Below are positions 42,544-51,763 of a stretch of DNA of 64,000 nt, in pieces; position 1 is the stretch's first letter, and the number at the start of each line of letters is the position of its first letter. The stretch comes from Pseudomonas sp. KU43P (GTDB taxonomy: Bacteria > Pseudomonadota > Gammaproteobacteria > Pseudomonadales > Pseudomonadaceae), in assembly GCF_033095865.1 (NCBI RefSeq), contig NZ_AP019365.1:4747501-4811500 (forward strand). The letters are read 5' to 3'. The notes under the pieces were generated by a model. It searched no databases, was not told the DNA's origin, and worked only from the letters and a program-made list of their open reading frames with translations. The position numbers and the translations under genes were made by a program.

Positions 42544-45500
42544 ATGTCGAAGTTCTTTATCGATCGCCCGATCTTCGCCTGGGTGATCGCCTTGGTGATC
42601 ATGCTGGTCGGCGCCTTGTCGATCCTGAAGCTGCCGATCAACCAGTACCCGAGCATCGCGCCGCCGGCCATCGCCATCGCCGTGACCTACCCGGGCGCCT
42701 CGGCGCAGACCGTGCAGGACACCGTGGTACAGGTGATCGAACAGCAGCTCAACGGTATCGACAACCTGCGTTATGTCTCCTCGGAGTCCAACTCCGACGG
42801 CAGCATGACCATTACCGCGACCTTCGAGCAGGGCACCAACGCTGACACTGCGCAGGTTCAGGTGCAGAACAAGCTGAACCTGGCCACCCCGCTTCTGCCA
42901 CAGGAAGTGCAGCAGCAAGGTATCCGTGTCACCAAGGCAGTGAAGAACTTCCTGCTGGTGATCGGCCTGGTGTCCGAAGACGGCAGCATGACCAAGGACG
43001 ACCTGGCCAACTACATCGTCTCCAACATGCAGGACCCGATCTCGCGTACGGCCGGTGTCGGTGACTTCCAGGTATTCGGTGCCCAGTACGCCATGCGTAT
43101 CTGGCTGGATCCGGCCAAGCTGAACAAGTTCCAGCTGACCCCGGTGGACGTCAAGACTGCGGTCGCCGCGCAGAACGTGCAGGTGTCCTCCGGCCAGCTC
43201 GGCGGCCTGCCTGCCCTGCCCGGCACCCAGCTCAACGCCACCATCATCGGCAAGACCCGCCTGCAGACCGCCGAGCAGTTCGAGAAGATCCTGCTCAAGG
43301 TCAACAAGGATGGCTCGCAGGTGCGCCTGGGTGATGTCGCCCAGGTCGGCCTGGGTGGCGAGAACTACGCCGTCAGCGCCCAGTTCAACGGCAAGCCAGC
43401 CTCGGGCCTTGCGGTAAAACTGGCCACCGGCGCCAACGCCCTGGACACCGCCAAGGCCCTGCGCAAGACCGTCTCCGACCTGGAGCCGTTCTTCCCGCCT
43501 GGGGTGAAAGCAGTATTCCCGTATGACACCACGCCAGTGGTCACCGAATCGATCAGCGGGGTAATCCACACCCTGATCGAGGCCGTGGTCCTGGTGTTCC
43601 TGGTGATGTACCTGTTCCTGCAGAACTTCCGCGCCACCATCATCACCACCATGACCGTACCGGTGGTATTGCTGGGTACCTTCGGCATCCTTGCCGCGGC
43701 CGGCTTCAGCATCAACACCCTGACCATGTTCGCCATGGTCCTGGCCATCGGCTTGCTGGTGGACGATGCCATCGTCGTGGTGGAGAACGTCGAGCGGGTC
43801 ATGTCCGAGGAAGGCTTGCCGCCGAAGGAGGCGACCAAGCGTTCCATGGAACAGATCCAGGGCGCCCTGGTGGGTATCGCTCTGGTGCTGTCGGCGGTAC
43901 TGCTGCCAATGGCCTTCTTCGGGGGCTCCACCGGTGTGATCTACCGGCAGTTCTCCATCACCATCGTCTCGGCCATGGGCCTGTCGGTGCTGGTGGCCTT
44001 GATCTTCACCCCGGCGCTGTGCGCCACCATGCTCAAGCCGCTGAAGAAGGGCGAGCACCATGTGGCCAAGGGTGGGTTCTTCGGCTGGTTCAACCGCAAC
44101 TTCGACCGCAGCGTAAACGGCTACGAGCGCAGTGTCGGCGGTATCCTGCGCAACAAGGTGCCGTTCCTGCTGGCCTACGCGCTGATCGTGGTCGGCATGA
44201 TCTGGCTGTTCGCGCGCATCCCTACCGCGTTCCTGCCCGAGGAAGACCAGGGCGTACTGTTCGCCCAGGTACAAACTCCGGCCGGTTCCAGTGCCGAGCG
44301 CACGCAGGTGGTGGTCGACCAGATGCGCGAGTACCTGCTCAAGGAAGAAGCCGATACCGTTGCCTCGGTGTTCACCGTCAACGGCTTCAACTTCGCCGGC
44401 CGTGGCCAGAGCTCGGGTATGGCGTTCATCATGCTCAAGCCCTGGGATGAGCGTTCCAAGGACAACAGCGTGTTCGCCCTGGCCCAGCGTGCCCAGCAGC
44501 ACTTCTTCACCTTCCGCGACGCGATGGTGTTCGCCTTCGCCCCGCCTGCGGTACTCGAACTGGGTAACGCCACCGGCTTCGACGTGTTCCTTCAGGACCG
44601 TGGCGGTGTCGGCCATGCCAAGCTCATGGAAGCGCGCAACCAGTTCCTGGCCAAGGCTGCCCAGAGCAAGGTACTCAGTGCCGTGCGCCCGAACGGCCTG
44701 AACGATGAGCCGCAGTACCAGCTGACCATCGATGACGAGCGTGCCAGCGCCCTGGGCGTGACCATCGCCGACATCAACAACACCCTGTCGATCGCCCTCG
44801 GTGCCAGCTACGTCAACGACTTCATCGATCGCGGTCGGGTCAAGAAGGTGTACATCCAGGGCGAAGCGAACGCGCGGATGAGCCCGGAAGACCTGCAGAA
44901 GTGGTACGTGCGCAACGGTGCGGGCGAGATGGTGCCGTTCTCCTCCTTCGCCAAGGGCGAGTGGAGCTACGGATCGCCCAAGCTGTCCCGCTACAACGGC
45001 GTCGAGGCGATGGAGATTCTCGGTGCACCGGCTCCTGGCTACAGTACCGGTGAAGCCATGGCCGAAGTCGAGCGTATCGCGGGCGAACTGCCTGACGGCA
45101 TCGGCTTCTCCTGGACCGGCATGTCCTACGAGGAAAAACTCTCCGGCTCGCAGATGCCGGCACTGTTCGCCCTCTCGGTCCTGTTCGTGTTCCTCTGCCT
45201 GGCAGCCCTGTACGAAAGCTGGTCGATTCCGATCGCCGTCGTGCTGGTGGTGCCACTGGGTATCATCGGTGCACTGATCGCCACCAGCCTGCGCGGGTTG
45301 TCCAACGACGTGTACTTCCTGGTCGGCCTGTTGACCACCATCGGCCTGGCGGCGAAGAACGCCATCCTGATCGTGGAATTCGCCAAGGAACTGCATGAGC
45401 AAGGTCGCAGCCTGTACGACGCGGCGATCGAAGCATGCCGCATGCGTCTGCGCCCGATCATCATGACCTCGCTGGCATTCATCCTCGGCGTGGTACCGTT

Positions 45501-45699
45501 GACCATCGCCAGCGGCGCCGGCGCCGGCAGCCAGCACGCCATTGGTACGGGTGTGATCGGCGGCATGATCAGTGCGACCATCCTGGCAATCTTCTGGGTA
45601 CCGCTATTCTTCGTCGCAGTGTCGTCGCTGTTCGGCAGCAAAGAGCCGGAAGAAAAAGACGCCACCCCTGAAACTCCACGTTATGAGGCTGGGCAATGA
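42544..45699 (+). CDS. ttgB: RND efflux inner-membrane pump TtgB
   Basis: This 1051-residue proton-driven multidrug transporter of the HAE1 family (MexB/AcrB homologue) is predicted to extrude antibiotics, solvents and phenolics. It begins with the typical [23 protein letters not shown]. Helix 4 carries the proton-relay Asp-Asp in [21 protein letters not shown], and helix 10 the Lys in [17 protein letters not shown]. Two large periplasmic loops follow helices 1 and 7. Its stop overlaps the ttgC start (ATGA). Confidence 0.97.
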   Translation: MSKFFIDRPIFAWVIALVIMLVGALSILKLPINQYPSIAPPAIAIAVTYPGASAQTVQDTVVQVIEQQLNGIDNLRYVSSESNSDGSMTITATFEQGTNADTAQVQVQNKLNLATPLLPQEVQQQGIRVTKAVKNFLLVIGLVSEDGSMTKDDLANYIVSNMQDPISRTAGVGDFQVFGAQYAMRIWLDPAKLNKFQLTPVDVKTAVAAQNVQVSSGQLGGLPALPGTQLNATIIGKTRLQTAEQFEKILLKVNKDGSQVRLGDVAQVGLGGENYAVSAQFNGKPASGLAVKLATGANALDTAKALRKTVSDLEPFFPPGVKAVFPYDTTPVVTESISGVIHTLIEAVVLVFLVMYLFLQNFRATIITTMTVPVVLLGTFGILAAAGFSINTLTMFAMVLAIGLLVDDAIVVVENVERVMSEEGLPPKEATKRSMEQIQGALVGIALVLSAVLLPMAFFGGSTGVIYRQFSITIVSAMGLSVLVALIFTPALCATMLKPLKKGEHHVAKGGFFGWFNRNFDRSVNGYERSVGGILRNKVPFLLAYALIVVGMIWLFARIPTAFLPEEDQGVLFAQVQTPAGSSAERTQVVVDQMREYLLKEEADTVASVFTVNGFNFAGRGQSSGMAFIMLKPWDERSKDNSVFALAQRAQQHFFTFRDAMVFAFAPPAVLELGNATGFDVFLQDRGGVGHAKLMEARNQFLAKAAQSKVLSAVRPNGLNDEPQYQLTIDDERASALGVTIADINNTLSIALGASYVNDFIDRGRVKKVYIQGEANARMSPEDLQKWYVRNGAGEMVPFSSFAKGEWSYGSPKLSRYNGVEAMEILGAPAPGYSTGEAMAEVERIAGELPDGIGFSWTGMSYEEKLSGSQMPALFALSVLFVFLCLAALYESWSIPIAVVLVVPLGIIGALIATSLRGLSNDVYFLVGLLTTIGLAAKNAILIVEFAKELHEQGRSLYDAAIEACRMRLRPIIMTSLAFILGVVPLTIASGAGAGSQHAIGTGVIGGMISATILAIFWVPLFFVAVSSLFGSKEPEEKDATPETPRYEAGQ

Positions 45700-47150
45700 C
45701 CAAGTCTTTGTTGTCCCTGGCAGTCACCGCTTTCATTCTTGGCGGCTGCTCGCTGATACCCGATTACCAGACCCCGGAGTCCCCGGTGGCTGCGCAGTGG
45801 CCGCAAGGCCCTGCGTACTCGCCGACCCAGTCGGCCGACGTGGCCGCCGCCGAACAGGGCTGGCGCCAGTTCTTCCACGACCCGGCACTGCAGCAGTTGA
45901 TCCAGACCTCGCTGGTCAACAACCGCGACCTGCGCGTGGCAGCGTTGAACATCGACGCCTACCGCGCCCAGTACCGCATTCAGCGCGCCGACCTGTTCCC
46001 GGCGGTTTCCGCCAACGGCAGCGGCAGCCGCCAGCGGGTTCCGGCGAACATGTCGCAGACCGGCGAATCGGGCATCACCAGCCAGTACTCGGCCACCCTG
46101 GGCGTCAGCGCCTATGAACTGGACCTGTTCGGCCGTGTGCGCAGCCTTACCGAGCAGGCCCTGGAAACCTACCTGTCCAGCGAGCAGGCGCGTCGCTCCA
46201 CGCAGATCGCCCTTGTGGCCAGCGTGGCCAACGCCTACTACACCTGGCAGGCCGACCAGGCGCTGTTCAAGCTGACCGAAGACACGCTCAAAACGTACGA
46301 GGAAAGCTACAACCTGACCCGCCGCAGCAATGAGGTGGGTGTGGCTTCGGCGCTCGATGTCAGCCAGGCGCGTACCGCCGTGGAAGGCGCACGCGTCAAG
46401 TACTCGCAATACCAGCGCCTGGTCGCCCAGGACGCCAACAGCCTGGCGGTGCTGATCGGCACCGGCATTCCTGCCAACCTGGCCAAGCCGCTGGAGCTCA
46501 ATGCCGACCAGCTGGCCGAAGTACCGGCCGGCCTGCCGTCGGACATTCTTCAGCGTCGCCCGGACATCCAGGAAGCCGAGCACCTGCTCAAGGCCGCCAA
46601 CGCCAATATCGGTGCAGCTCGCGCAGCGTTCTTCCCGAGCATCAGCCTAACTGCCAACGCTGGCAGCCTCAGCCCCGACATGGGCCACCTGTTCGCGGGC
46701 GGGCAAGGTACCTGGTTGTTCCAGCCGCAGATCAACCTGCCGATCTTCAACGCCGGCAGCCTGAAGGCCAGCCTGGATTACTCGAAGATCCAGAAGGACA
46801 TCAACGTCGCCAAATACGAAAAGACCATCCAGACGGCCTTCCAGGAAGTCTCCGATGGCCTGGCGGCGCGCAAGACCTTCGAAGAGCAGTTGCAGGCGCA
46901 GCGCGACCTGGTGCAGGCGAACCAGGACTACTACCGCCTGGCAGAGCGTCGCTACCGCATCGGTATCGACAGCAACCTGACCTTCCTGGACGCCCAACGC
47001 AACCTGTTCAGTGCCCAGCAGTCGCTGATCACCGACCGTCTCTCGCAGCTGACCAGCGAGGTCAACCTGTACAAGGCGCTCGGCGGTGGCTGGTACGAAC
47101 AGACCGGGCAGGCCAATCAGCAGGCTTCGGTGGATACACCGAAGAGCTGA
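45696..47150 (+). CDS. ttgC: RND efflux outer-membrane channel TtgC
   Basis: This 484-residue outer-membrane factor (OprM/TolC type) completes the TtgABC pump. A signal peptide with lipobox ILGGC is followed by the typical start [13 protein letters not shown]. The repeated OEP domains show [28 protein letters not shown] and [29 protein letters not shown]. It overlaps ttgB by 4 bp and ends before a strong terminator. Confidence 0.96.
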   Translation: MTKSLLSLAVTAFILGGCSLIPDYQTPESPVAAQWPQGPAYSPTQSADVAAAEQGWRQFFHDPALQQLIQTSLVNNRDLRVAALNIDAYRAQYRIQRADLFPAVSANGSGSRQRVPANMSQTGESGITSQYSATLGVSAYELDLFGRVRSLTEQALETYLSSEQARRSTQIALVASVANAYYTWQADQALFKLTEDTLKTYEESYNLTRRSNEVGVASALDVSQARTAVEGARVKYSQYQRLVAQDANSLAVLIGTGIPANLAKPLELNADQLAEVPAGLPSDILQRRPDIQEAEHLLKAANANIGAARAAFFPSISLTANAGSLSPDMGHLFAGGQGTWLFQPQINLPIFNAGSLKASLDYSKIQKDINVAKYEKTIQTAFQEVSDGLAARKTFEEQLQAQRDLVQANQDYYRLAERRYRIGIDSNLTFLDAQRNLFSAQQSLITDRLSQLTSEVNLYKALGGGWYEQTGQANQQASVDTPKS

Positions 47151-47170
47151 TCGGACTTGCAGGCAACATC

Positions 47171-47196
47171 AAGCCCACCCTTGCGGTGGGCTTTTT
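47171..47196 (+). terminator. Rho-independent terminator of ttgABC
   Basis: AAGCCCACC and GGTGGGCTT form a 9-bp stem with a 5-nt loop, and the right arm runs into a T5 tract, 20 bp after the ttgC stop. Confidence 0.93.
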
Positions 47197-47240
47197 GTTT
47201 GCCCACAGCTACCCACAGTACTTGAAGGCTGTGAAGTACC

Positions 47241-47272
47241 TGTGGGAGCCGGCTTGCCGGCGATGAGGCCAG
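47241..47272. repeat. Single REP element
   Basis: One REP arm with core GCCGGCTTGCCGGC, flanked by TGTGGGA and GATGAGGCCAG, lies downstream of the ttgABC terminator. Confidence 0.8.
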
Positions 47273-47327
47273 TGAAGTCACCACAGGGAAACCGCTCCCC
47301 TCCACAATTAACCAACTGGAACATTCC

Positions 47328-47342
47328 GTTCGATTATCGCCC
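47328..47342 (+). promoter_or_regulatory. PcaR-like box upstream of the OprD porin
   Basis: GTTCGATTATCGCCC matches the box before pcaR (GTTCGATAATCGCAC) at 13 of 15 positions. It lies 150 bp upstream of the porin start, which suggests that the porin is a member of the PcaR regulon. Confidence 0.65.
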
Positions 47343-47470
47343 TGTTCCGTTTGCGGCGAATTGCCTCACCCCCGCCCCACCCCGCACCATCCTTCACGCA
47401 ACGTTGCACCTGGTTCATCAAACAGCCCCGCCCCTGCAGGCCGCACCCTGCAGCGCACCGGCTCGCCAAT

Positions 47471-47478
47471 AAAAACAA
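47471..47478 (+). promoter_or_regulatory. Hfq/Crc CA motif before the OprD porin
   Basis: AAAAACAA (AANAANAA) sits beside the AAGAGA ribosome binding site of the porin gene. Confidence 0.5.
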
Positions 47479-47492
47479 GAGATCCACCACCG

Positions 47493-48746
47493 ATGAGCAC
47501 TTTGCAACCCTCACGCCAGCTGCTGCCCGGCTTGTTGGCCATGTCCTGCGCCCTTCCCGTGTTCGCCGCCGAAGGCGGTTTCATGGAGGACGCCAAGGCC
47601 AGCCTCAACCTGCGCAACTTCTACATCAATCGCAATTTCGTCGACCCGGCCCACCCCCAGGCCAAGGGTGAAGAATGGACCCAGAGTTTCATCCTCGATG
47701 CACGCTCCGGCTTCACCCAGGGTACCGTCGGCTTCGGTGTCGACGTGCTGGGCCTGTACTCGATCAAGCTCGATGGTGGCAAAGGCACCACCAATACCCA
47801 CCTGCTCCCGGTTCATGACGATGGCCGCCCTGCCGACGACTTCGGCCGCCTCGGTGTGGCCTTGAAGGCCAAGCTCTCCGAGACCGAACTGAAGGTTGGC
47901 GAATGGATGCCGGTGCTGCCGATCCTGCGCTCCGACGACGGCCGTTCGCTGCCCCAGACCTTTCGCGGCGGCCAGCTCACCTCCAGGGAAATAGATGGCT
48001 TGACCCTGTACGCCGGCCAGTTCCGCGGCAACAGCCCGCGCAACGACGCCAGCATGGAAGACATGTCGCTCAACGGACGCGCGGCCTTCACCTCCGACCG
48101 TTTCAACTTCGGCGGCGGTGAGTACACCTTCAACGACAAGCGCACCCTGATCGGCCTGTGGGATGCCCAGCTCAAGGATATCTACCGCCAGCAGTACCTC
48201 AACCTGATGCATAGCCAGCCACTGGGCGAATGGACCCTGGGCGCCAACCTGGGTTACTTCATCGGCAAGGAGGACGGCGCCGAACGCGCCGGGCAGCTGG
48301 ACAACCGCACGGCTTCGGCAATGCTGTCGGCACGCTACAAGGGCAACACCTTCTATGTCGGCTTGCAGAAGGTCAGCGGCGACGACGCCTGGTTGCGGGT
48401 CAACGGCACCAGCGGTGGCACCCTGGCCAACGACAGCTACAACTCAAGCTTCGACAACGCCAAGGAGCGTTCCTGGCAGGTGCGCCATGATTTCAACTTC
48501 GTGAGTGTCGGCATTCCTGGGCTGACACTGATGAACCGCTACATCAAGGGCGGCAACGTGACCGCCGGTGGTGTTGATGATGGCAAGGAATGGGCACGCG
48601 AGACCGAGCTGGCCTACGTAGTGCAGTCGGGGTCGCTGAAGGATCTGTCGATAAAATGGCGCAACTCGACCATGCGACGGGATTTCAGCACCAATTCGTT
48701 CGATGAGAACCGGTTGATTGTGAGCTATCCGTTGAATCTGCTTTGA
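47493..48746 (+). CDS. OprD-family porin, BenF/PcaP-like
   Basis: This 417-residue outer-membrane beta-barrel of the OprD/Occ family starts at the ATG at 47493. The signal peptide ends VFAAEGGF. Family features include GFGVDVLGLYSIKLDGG, LLPVHDDGRPADDFGRLG, LRSDDGRSLPQTFRGGQLTS and a C-terminal LIVSYPLNLL. A PcaR-like box in its promoter region and its place near pcaC suggest that it is PcaP-type, admitting protocatechuate or related aromatic acids. It is about 40-50% like the OpdH-type porin at 3 kb by eye, so it is a paralogue. The substrate is inferred. Confidence 0.83.
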   Translation: MSTLQPSRQLLPGLLAMSCALPVFAAEGGFMEDAKASLNLRNFYINRNFVDPAHPQAKGEEWTQSFILDARSGFTQGTVGFGVDVLGLYSIKLDGGKGTTNTHLLPVHDDGRPADDFGRLGVALKAKLSETELKVGEWMPVLPILRSDDGRSLPQTFRGGQLTSREIDGLTLYAGQFRGNSPRNDASMEDMSLNGRAAFTSDRFNFGGGEYTFNDKRTLIGLWDAQLKDIYRQQYLNLMHSQPLGEWTLGANLGYFIGKEDGAERAGQLDNRTASAMLSARYKGNTFYVGLQKVSGDDAWLRVNGTSGGTLANDSYNSSFDNAKERSWQVRHDFNFVSVGIPGLTLMNRYIKGGNVTAGGVDDGKEWARETELAYVVQSGSLKDLSIKWRNSTMRRDFSTNSFDENRLIVSYPLNLL

Positions 48747-48754
48747 AGTTGCGG

Positions 48755-48810
48755 GCCTCTCGCGGATGCATCCGCTTTCCTGTAGGAGCGAATTCACCCG
48801 CGATAAGGCC
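48755..48810. repeat. REP inverted pair after the porin
   Basis: Two degenerate arms (core GCGGATGCATCCGC, and TAGGAGCGAATTCACCCGCG) lie in inverse orientation just after the porin stop. Confidence 0.72.
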
Positions 48811-48917
48811 TCAACCTTCAAATAACCAAAACGAATAAATTCACAATGAAACCTTCGTTGACGACATATGAGGTAACCGTTTAAATCGGCCTCTATTACC
48901 CGCCGCAGAGCCTCGAC

Positions 48918-49841
48918 ATGGACCTTCGCCAACTGCGCTATTTCATCGCTCTAACCGAATACCGCAGTTTCGTCCGCGCCGCCGAAGCCATGGGCATCAC
49001 CCAACCCGCATTCAGCCGCGCCATTCAGGGCCTCGAACACGGTTTCGGCTGCCCGCTGGTTGACCGGGCCAGCAAGGCCCTGCCCCCTACACCCGAAGGC
49101 CTGGTAGTGCTGCAACACGCCCGCCGGCTGGTGCAGGGCGCCGCGCAACTGAGCAATGATGTGCTGCAGATGACCAAGCTCGACGCTGGCGAGCTGCATT
49201 TTGGCAGCGGCCCGGCACTGGCCGTACGTTTAGTGCCGCAAGCCCTGCAGCAGTTCATTGCGCACCACCCTGGCATCCGTACCTCGCTACGGGTCGACAA
49301 CGGCGAGCGTCTTGGGCAGGCCCTTCGCCGCGAACAGATCGAGTTTTTCGTCGACGACATCCGCCCCTTCGAAGCCGATCCCAACTTCAATACCGAGCCC
49401 CTCAGCCCACGCCCTGGCCTGTTCTTCTGCCGCCCCGGCCACCCATTGCTCGCCAAGGACAGCCTGTCGACCAACGACCTATTCAGCTACCCCCTGGCCA
49501 GCGCTCTGCTCACCCCGGGCGTGCGCAAGCGCCTGGCCAACCTGAGCGGGCGCAGCGACTTCACCCCACACCTGCAGACCGAACACCTGGCGGTGCTGCG
49601 CAGTGTGGTGCAGGCCAGCGATGCCATCGGCACCGCCAGCGAGGAAGCGGTGGCCGATGACCTGGCCGCAGGAAACCTGATACGCCTGCACTGGCGCAAC
49701 CTGCCGCCGGGGCTGGAGGTGCTGAGTGTGCGCTGCGGAGTGATCAGCCGTAGCGGCTATCGCCTGTCGCCTGCGGCGCGGGCGATGATCGAGACCTTGG
49801 TGGGGCTGGATATGCCCGCGCGAACTGCTGCCATTCGCTGA
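48918..49841 (+). CDS. LysR-family regulator
   Basis: This 307-residue LysR-type regulator has a winged-helix N-terminus (MDLRQLRYFIALTEYRSFVRAAEAMGITQPAFSRAIQGLEHGFG) and an effector domain (ELHFGSGPALAVRLVPQALQQF, FFCRPGHPLLAKDSLST). It resembles regulators of aromatic-acid use, but no divergent target adjoins it, and the genes on both sides run the same way. The function cannot be assigned. It lies between the porin and the Mpo1-like gene and is not conserved in position in the classical pca cluster. Confidence 0.85.
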   Translation: MDLRQLRYFIALTEYRSFVRAAEAMGITQPAFSRAIQGLEHGFGCPLVDRASKALPPTPEGLVVLQHARRLVQGAAQLSNDVLQMTKLDAGELHFGSGPALAVRLVPQALQQFIAHHPGIRTSLRVDNGERLGQALRREQIEFFVDDIRPFEADPNFNTEPLSPRPGLFFCRPGHPLLAKDSLSTNDLFSYPLASALLTPGVRKRLANLSGRSDFTPHLQTEHLAVLRSVVQASDAIGTASEEAVADDLAAGNLIRLHWRNLPPGLEVLSVRCGVISRSGYRLSPAARAMIETLVGLDMPARTAAIR

Positions 49842-49911
49842 GCTGATGATGGTTCGGCCGCCGACTATTCTCAGCAATAGTGGGTCATTGGCCAACCAAG
49901 CAGGAACAACA

Positions 49912-50436
49912 ATGAAAAACCTCGTCGAACACCTGAGCCAGTACGCCGCCTATCATCGCGACCCGCGCAACATAGCCACCCACTTCGTCGGCATTCCACT
50001 GATCGTGGTGGCGGTAACCATCCTGCTGTCGCGCCCCGGCTGGGATGTAGCGGGTGTTTGGCTATCGCCCGCGCTGCTGGCCGCAGCGGCTTCGGTGTGG
50101 TTCTACCTGCGCCTGGACCTGCGCTTCGGGCTGGTCATGGGCCTGGCGCTGGGCTTGTGCCTGTGGGTGGGCCAGGCATTGGCGGTGCAAAGCACGGCGC
50201 TGTGGCTCAGTACCGGGGTGGGCGCATTCGTGGTGGGCTGGATCATCCAGTTCGTCGGGCACTATTACGAGGGTCGCAAGCCGGCGTTCGTCGACGATGT
50301 GAGCGGGCTGATCATCGGGCCGTTGTTCGTGGTGGCGGAAGCGGGCTTCATGCTGGGGCTGTGCCCGGAATTGAAACGGGCTGTGGAGGCCAATGCCGGG
50401 CCGGTGGGCGTGCGGCAGAAAAAGGCAGCCCTGTAG
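49912..50436 (+). CDS. Mpo1-like / DUF962 membrane protein
   Basis: This 174-residue inner-membrane protein has the DUF962 pattern: YAAYHRDPRNIATHFVGIPLIVVAV near the N-terminus and IIQFVGHYYEGRKPAF in the second half, giving the conserved histidines that bind iron. Four hydrophobic segments are visible. The yeast member Mpo1 is an Fe-dependent dioxygenase that acts in alpha-oxidation of 2-hydroxy fatty acids; the bacterial function is unproven. The ATG at 49912 has AGGA upstream. It is followed by a REP pair. Confidence 0.88.
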   Translation: MKNLVEHLSQYAAYHRDPRNIATHFVGIPLIVVAVTILLSRPGWDVAGVWLSPALLAAAASVWFYLRLDLRFGLVMGLALGLCLWVGQALAVQSTALWLSTGVGAFVVGWIIQFVGHYYEGRKPAFVDDVSGLIIGPLFVVAEAGFMLGLCPELKRAVEANAGPVGVRQKKAAL

Positions 50437-50444
50437 GGCATTCA

Positions 50445-50548
50445 CTGGCCCAATCGCCGGCAAGCCGCCGGCTCCCACAGCGATCGCCACAACTCTTAGA
50501 AACTGTGGGGCACCTGTGGGAGCCGGCTTGCCGGCGATAAGGCCAGTG
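50445..50548. repeat. REP inverted pair
   Basis: A left arm (core GCCGGCAAGCCGCCGGC, with an extra repeat unit GCC) and a right arm with the core GCCGGCTTGCCGGC enclose a 35-nt spacer. It lies between the convergent Mpo1-like gene and pcaC. Confidence 0.88.
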
Positions 50549-50554
50549 CAAGCA

Positions 50555-50950
50555 TCACGACTGGCGCGACTCCACACCCAACTCATCCCACACCGTCTCC
50601 GCCAGGTGGAAAGTGGCATTGGCCGCTGGAATCCCGCAGTAGATCGCGCTCTGCATCAGCACTTCCTTGATCTCGTCACGGGTCACGCCGTTGTTGGCCG
50701 CCGCACGAAGGTGCAGCTTGAGTTCTTCGTTGCGATTCATGCCGATCAGCATGGCGATCGTGATCAGGCTGCGGGTGTGCCGCGGCAGCCCCGGGCGGGT
50801 CCAGATATCACCCCAGGCATGGCGGGTGATCATCTCCTGGAACTCGCCATTGAAGTCATTGAGTTTTTCCAGGCTGCGGTCCACATGGGCATCGCCCAGC
50901 ACCGCGCGGCGTACCTGCATGCCGGCGTCGTAACGCTGTTTCTCGTCCAT
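50555..50950 (-). CDS. pcaC: 4-Carboxymuconolactone decarboxylase PcaC
   Basis: PcaC decarboxylates gamma-carboxymuconolactone to beta-ketoadipate enol-lactone in protocatechuate breakdown. The 131-residue protein shows the CMD fold: MDEKQRYDAGMQVRRAVLGDAHVDRS, then TRPGLPRHTRSLITIAML and the helix with HLRAAANNGVTRDEIKEVLMQSAIYCG. The ATG at 50950 follows GAGGAA. It is the last gene of the pcaT-B-D-C run, 10 bp after pcaD, and ends near a REP. Confidence 0.95.
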   Translation of the reverse strand: MDEKQRYDAGMQVRRAVLGDAHVDRSLEKLNDFNGEFQEMITRHAWGDIWTRPGLPRHTRSLITIAMLIGMNRNEELKLHLRAAANNGVTRDEIKEVLMQSAIYCGIPAANATFHLAETVWDELGVESRQS

Positions 50951-50960
50951 CACGGATTCC

Positions 50961-51752
50961 TCAACGGGCCAGCAGGAAGTCGAGCACGCGACGGCTGAAC
51001 GCCTCGCCGATCTCGACGTTGGACAAGTGCGCCGCCGGGAACTCGGCGTAACTGGCACCGACGATGTTGGCCTGCATGAAGCGCCCATGCTCCGGTGTGG
51101 TCACCACGTCCTCGGTGCCGGCAACAATCAACGTAGGCACCTGGATACGGCCCAGTTGCTCACGGTAATCGGCATCGCGCACCGCAGCGCAATTGCCGGC
51201 ATAGCCCTGCGGGGAGGTCTGCGCCAGCATCTGGCAGATGCGCTGCGCCTGCTCGGGTTGGGCCTGGGCAAACCCAGGAGTGAACCAGCGGGCGATGGAG
51301 GCATCGCGCAGGTCGGCCATGGCTTGCTGGCCGCCCTTGAGCACCGTGTCGATACGCGTGTTCCATACCTCATCGTTGGCGATCTTCGCAGCGGTGTTGC
51401 ACAGGGTCAGGCTGTGCAGGCGCTGGCCAGCATTGATCCCCAGCCACTGGCCGATCAGGCCGCCCATGGACAGGCCGACGAAGTGCGCATTGGAGATATC
51501 CAGCGCGTCCAGCAGGGCAAGCACATCGCGCCCAAGCTGTTCGATGCTGTAAGGGCCCTCGGTCACCAGCGACGCGCCGTGGCCTCGGGTGTCGTAGCGC
51601 AGCACGCGCAAGTGCTCGCTCCACAGCGGGATCTGGCTGTCCCACATGCCCAGGTCGGTGCCGAGCGAGTTGGACAGCACCAGCACCGGGGCATCTTCCG
51701 GGCCATCGAATCGATAGTTCAGTACGCCATCGGCCAGTTGCAAATGCGCCAC
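50961..51752 (-). CDS. pcaD: 3-Oxoadipate enol-lactonase PcaD
   Basis: PcaD hydrolyses beta-ketoadipate enol-lactone to beta-ketoadipate. The 263-residue alpha/beta hydrolase has the nucleophile elbow VGLSMGGLIG (Ser95), LVLSNSLGTDLGMW (oxyanion strand), an acid in IVAGTEDVVT and the catalytic His in FPAAHLSN. The start codon is GTG at 51752, with AAGGAGA 7 bases upstream. It follows pcaB by 11 bp. In some bacteria PcaC and PcaD are fused as PcaL; here they are separate. Confidence 0.95.
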   Translation of the reverse strand: MAHLQLADGVLNYRFDGPEDAPVLVLSNSLGTDLGMWDSQIPLWSEHLRVLRYDTRGHGASLVTEGPYSIEQLGRDVLALLDALDISNAHFVGLSMGGLIGQWLGINAGQRLHSLTLCNTAAKIANDEVWNTRIDTVLKGGQQAMADLRDASIARWFTPGFAQAQPEQAQRICQMLAQTSPQGYAGNCAAVRDADYREQLGRIQVPTLIVAGTEDVVTTPEHGRFMQANIVGASYAEFPAAHLSNVEIGEAFSRRVLDFLLAR

Positions 51753-51763
51753 AGCGGTCTCCT

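Larger units (their letters stand above)
47151..47492 (+). promoter_or_regulatory. ttgC-porin gap with terminator, REP and PcaR-like box
   Basis: This 342-bp gap holds the ttgABC terminator, a REP, a PcaR-like box at 47328-47342 and an Hfq/Crc motif at 47471-47478 before the porin start. The promoter of the porin is expected between 47290 and 47390. Confidence 0.6.

Noticed and set aside
41443..45537. A 1364-codon open frame antisense to ttgA and ttgB
   Set aside because: It is the complement of well-conserved RND genes in GC-rich DNA, where antisense frames stay open by codon bias. Its composition (His/Gln/Asp/Gly-rich, no domain) is that of a shadow frame.
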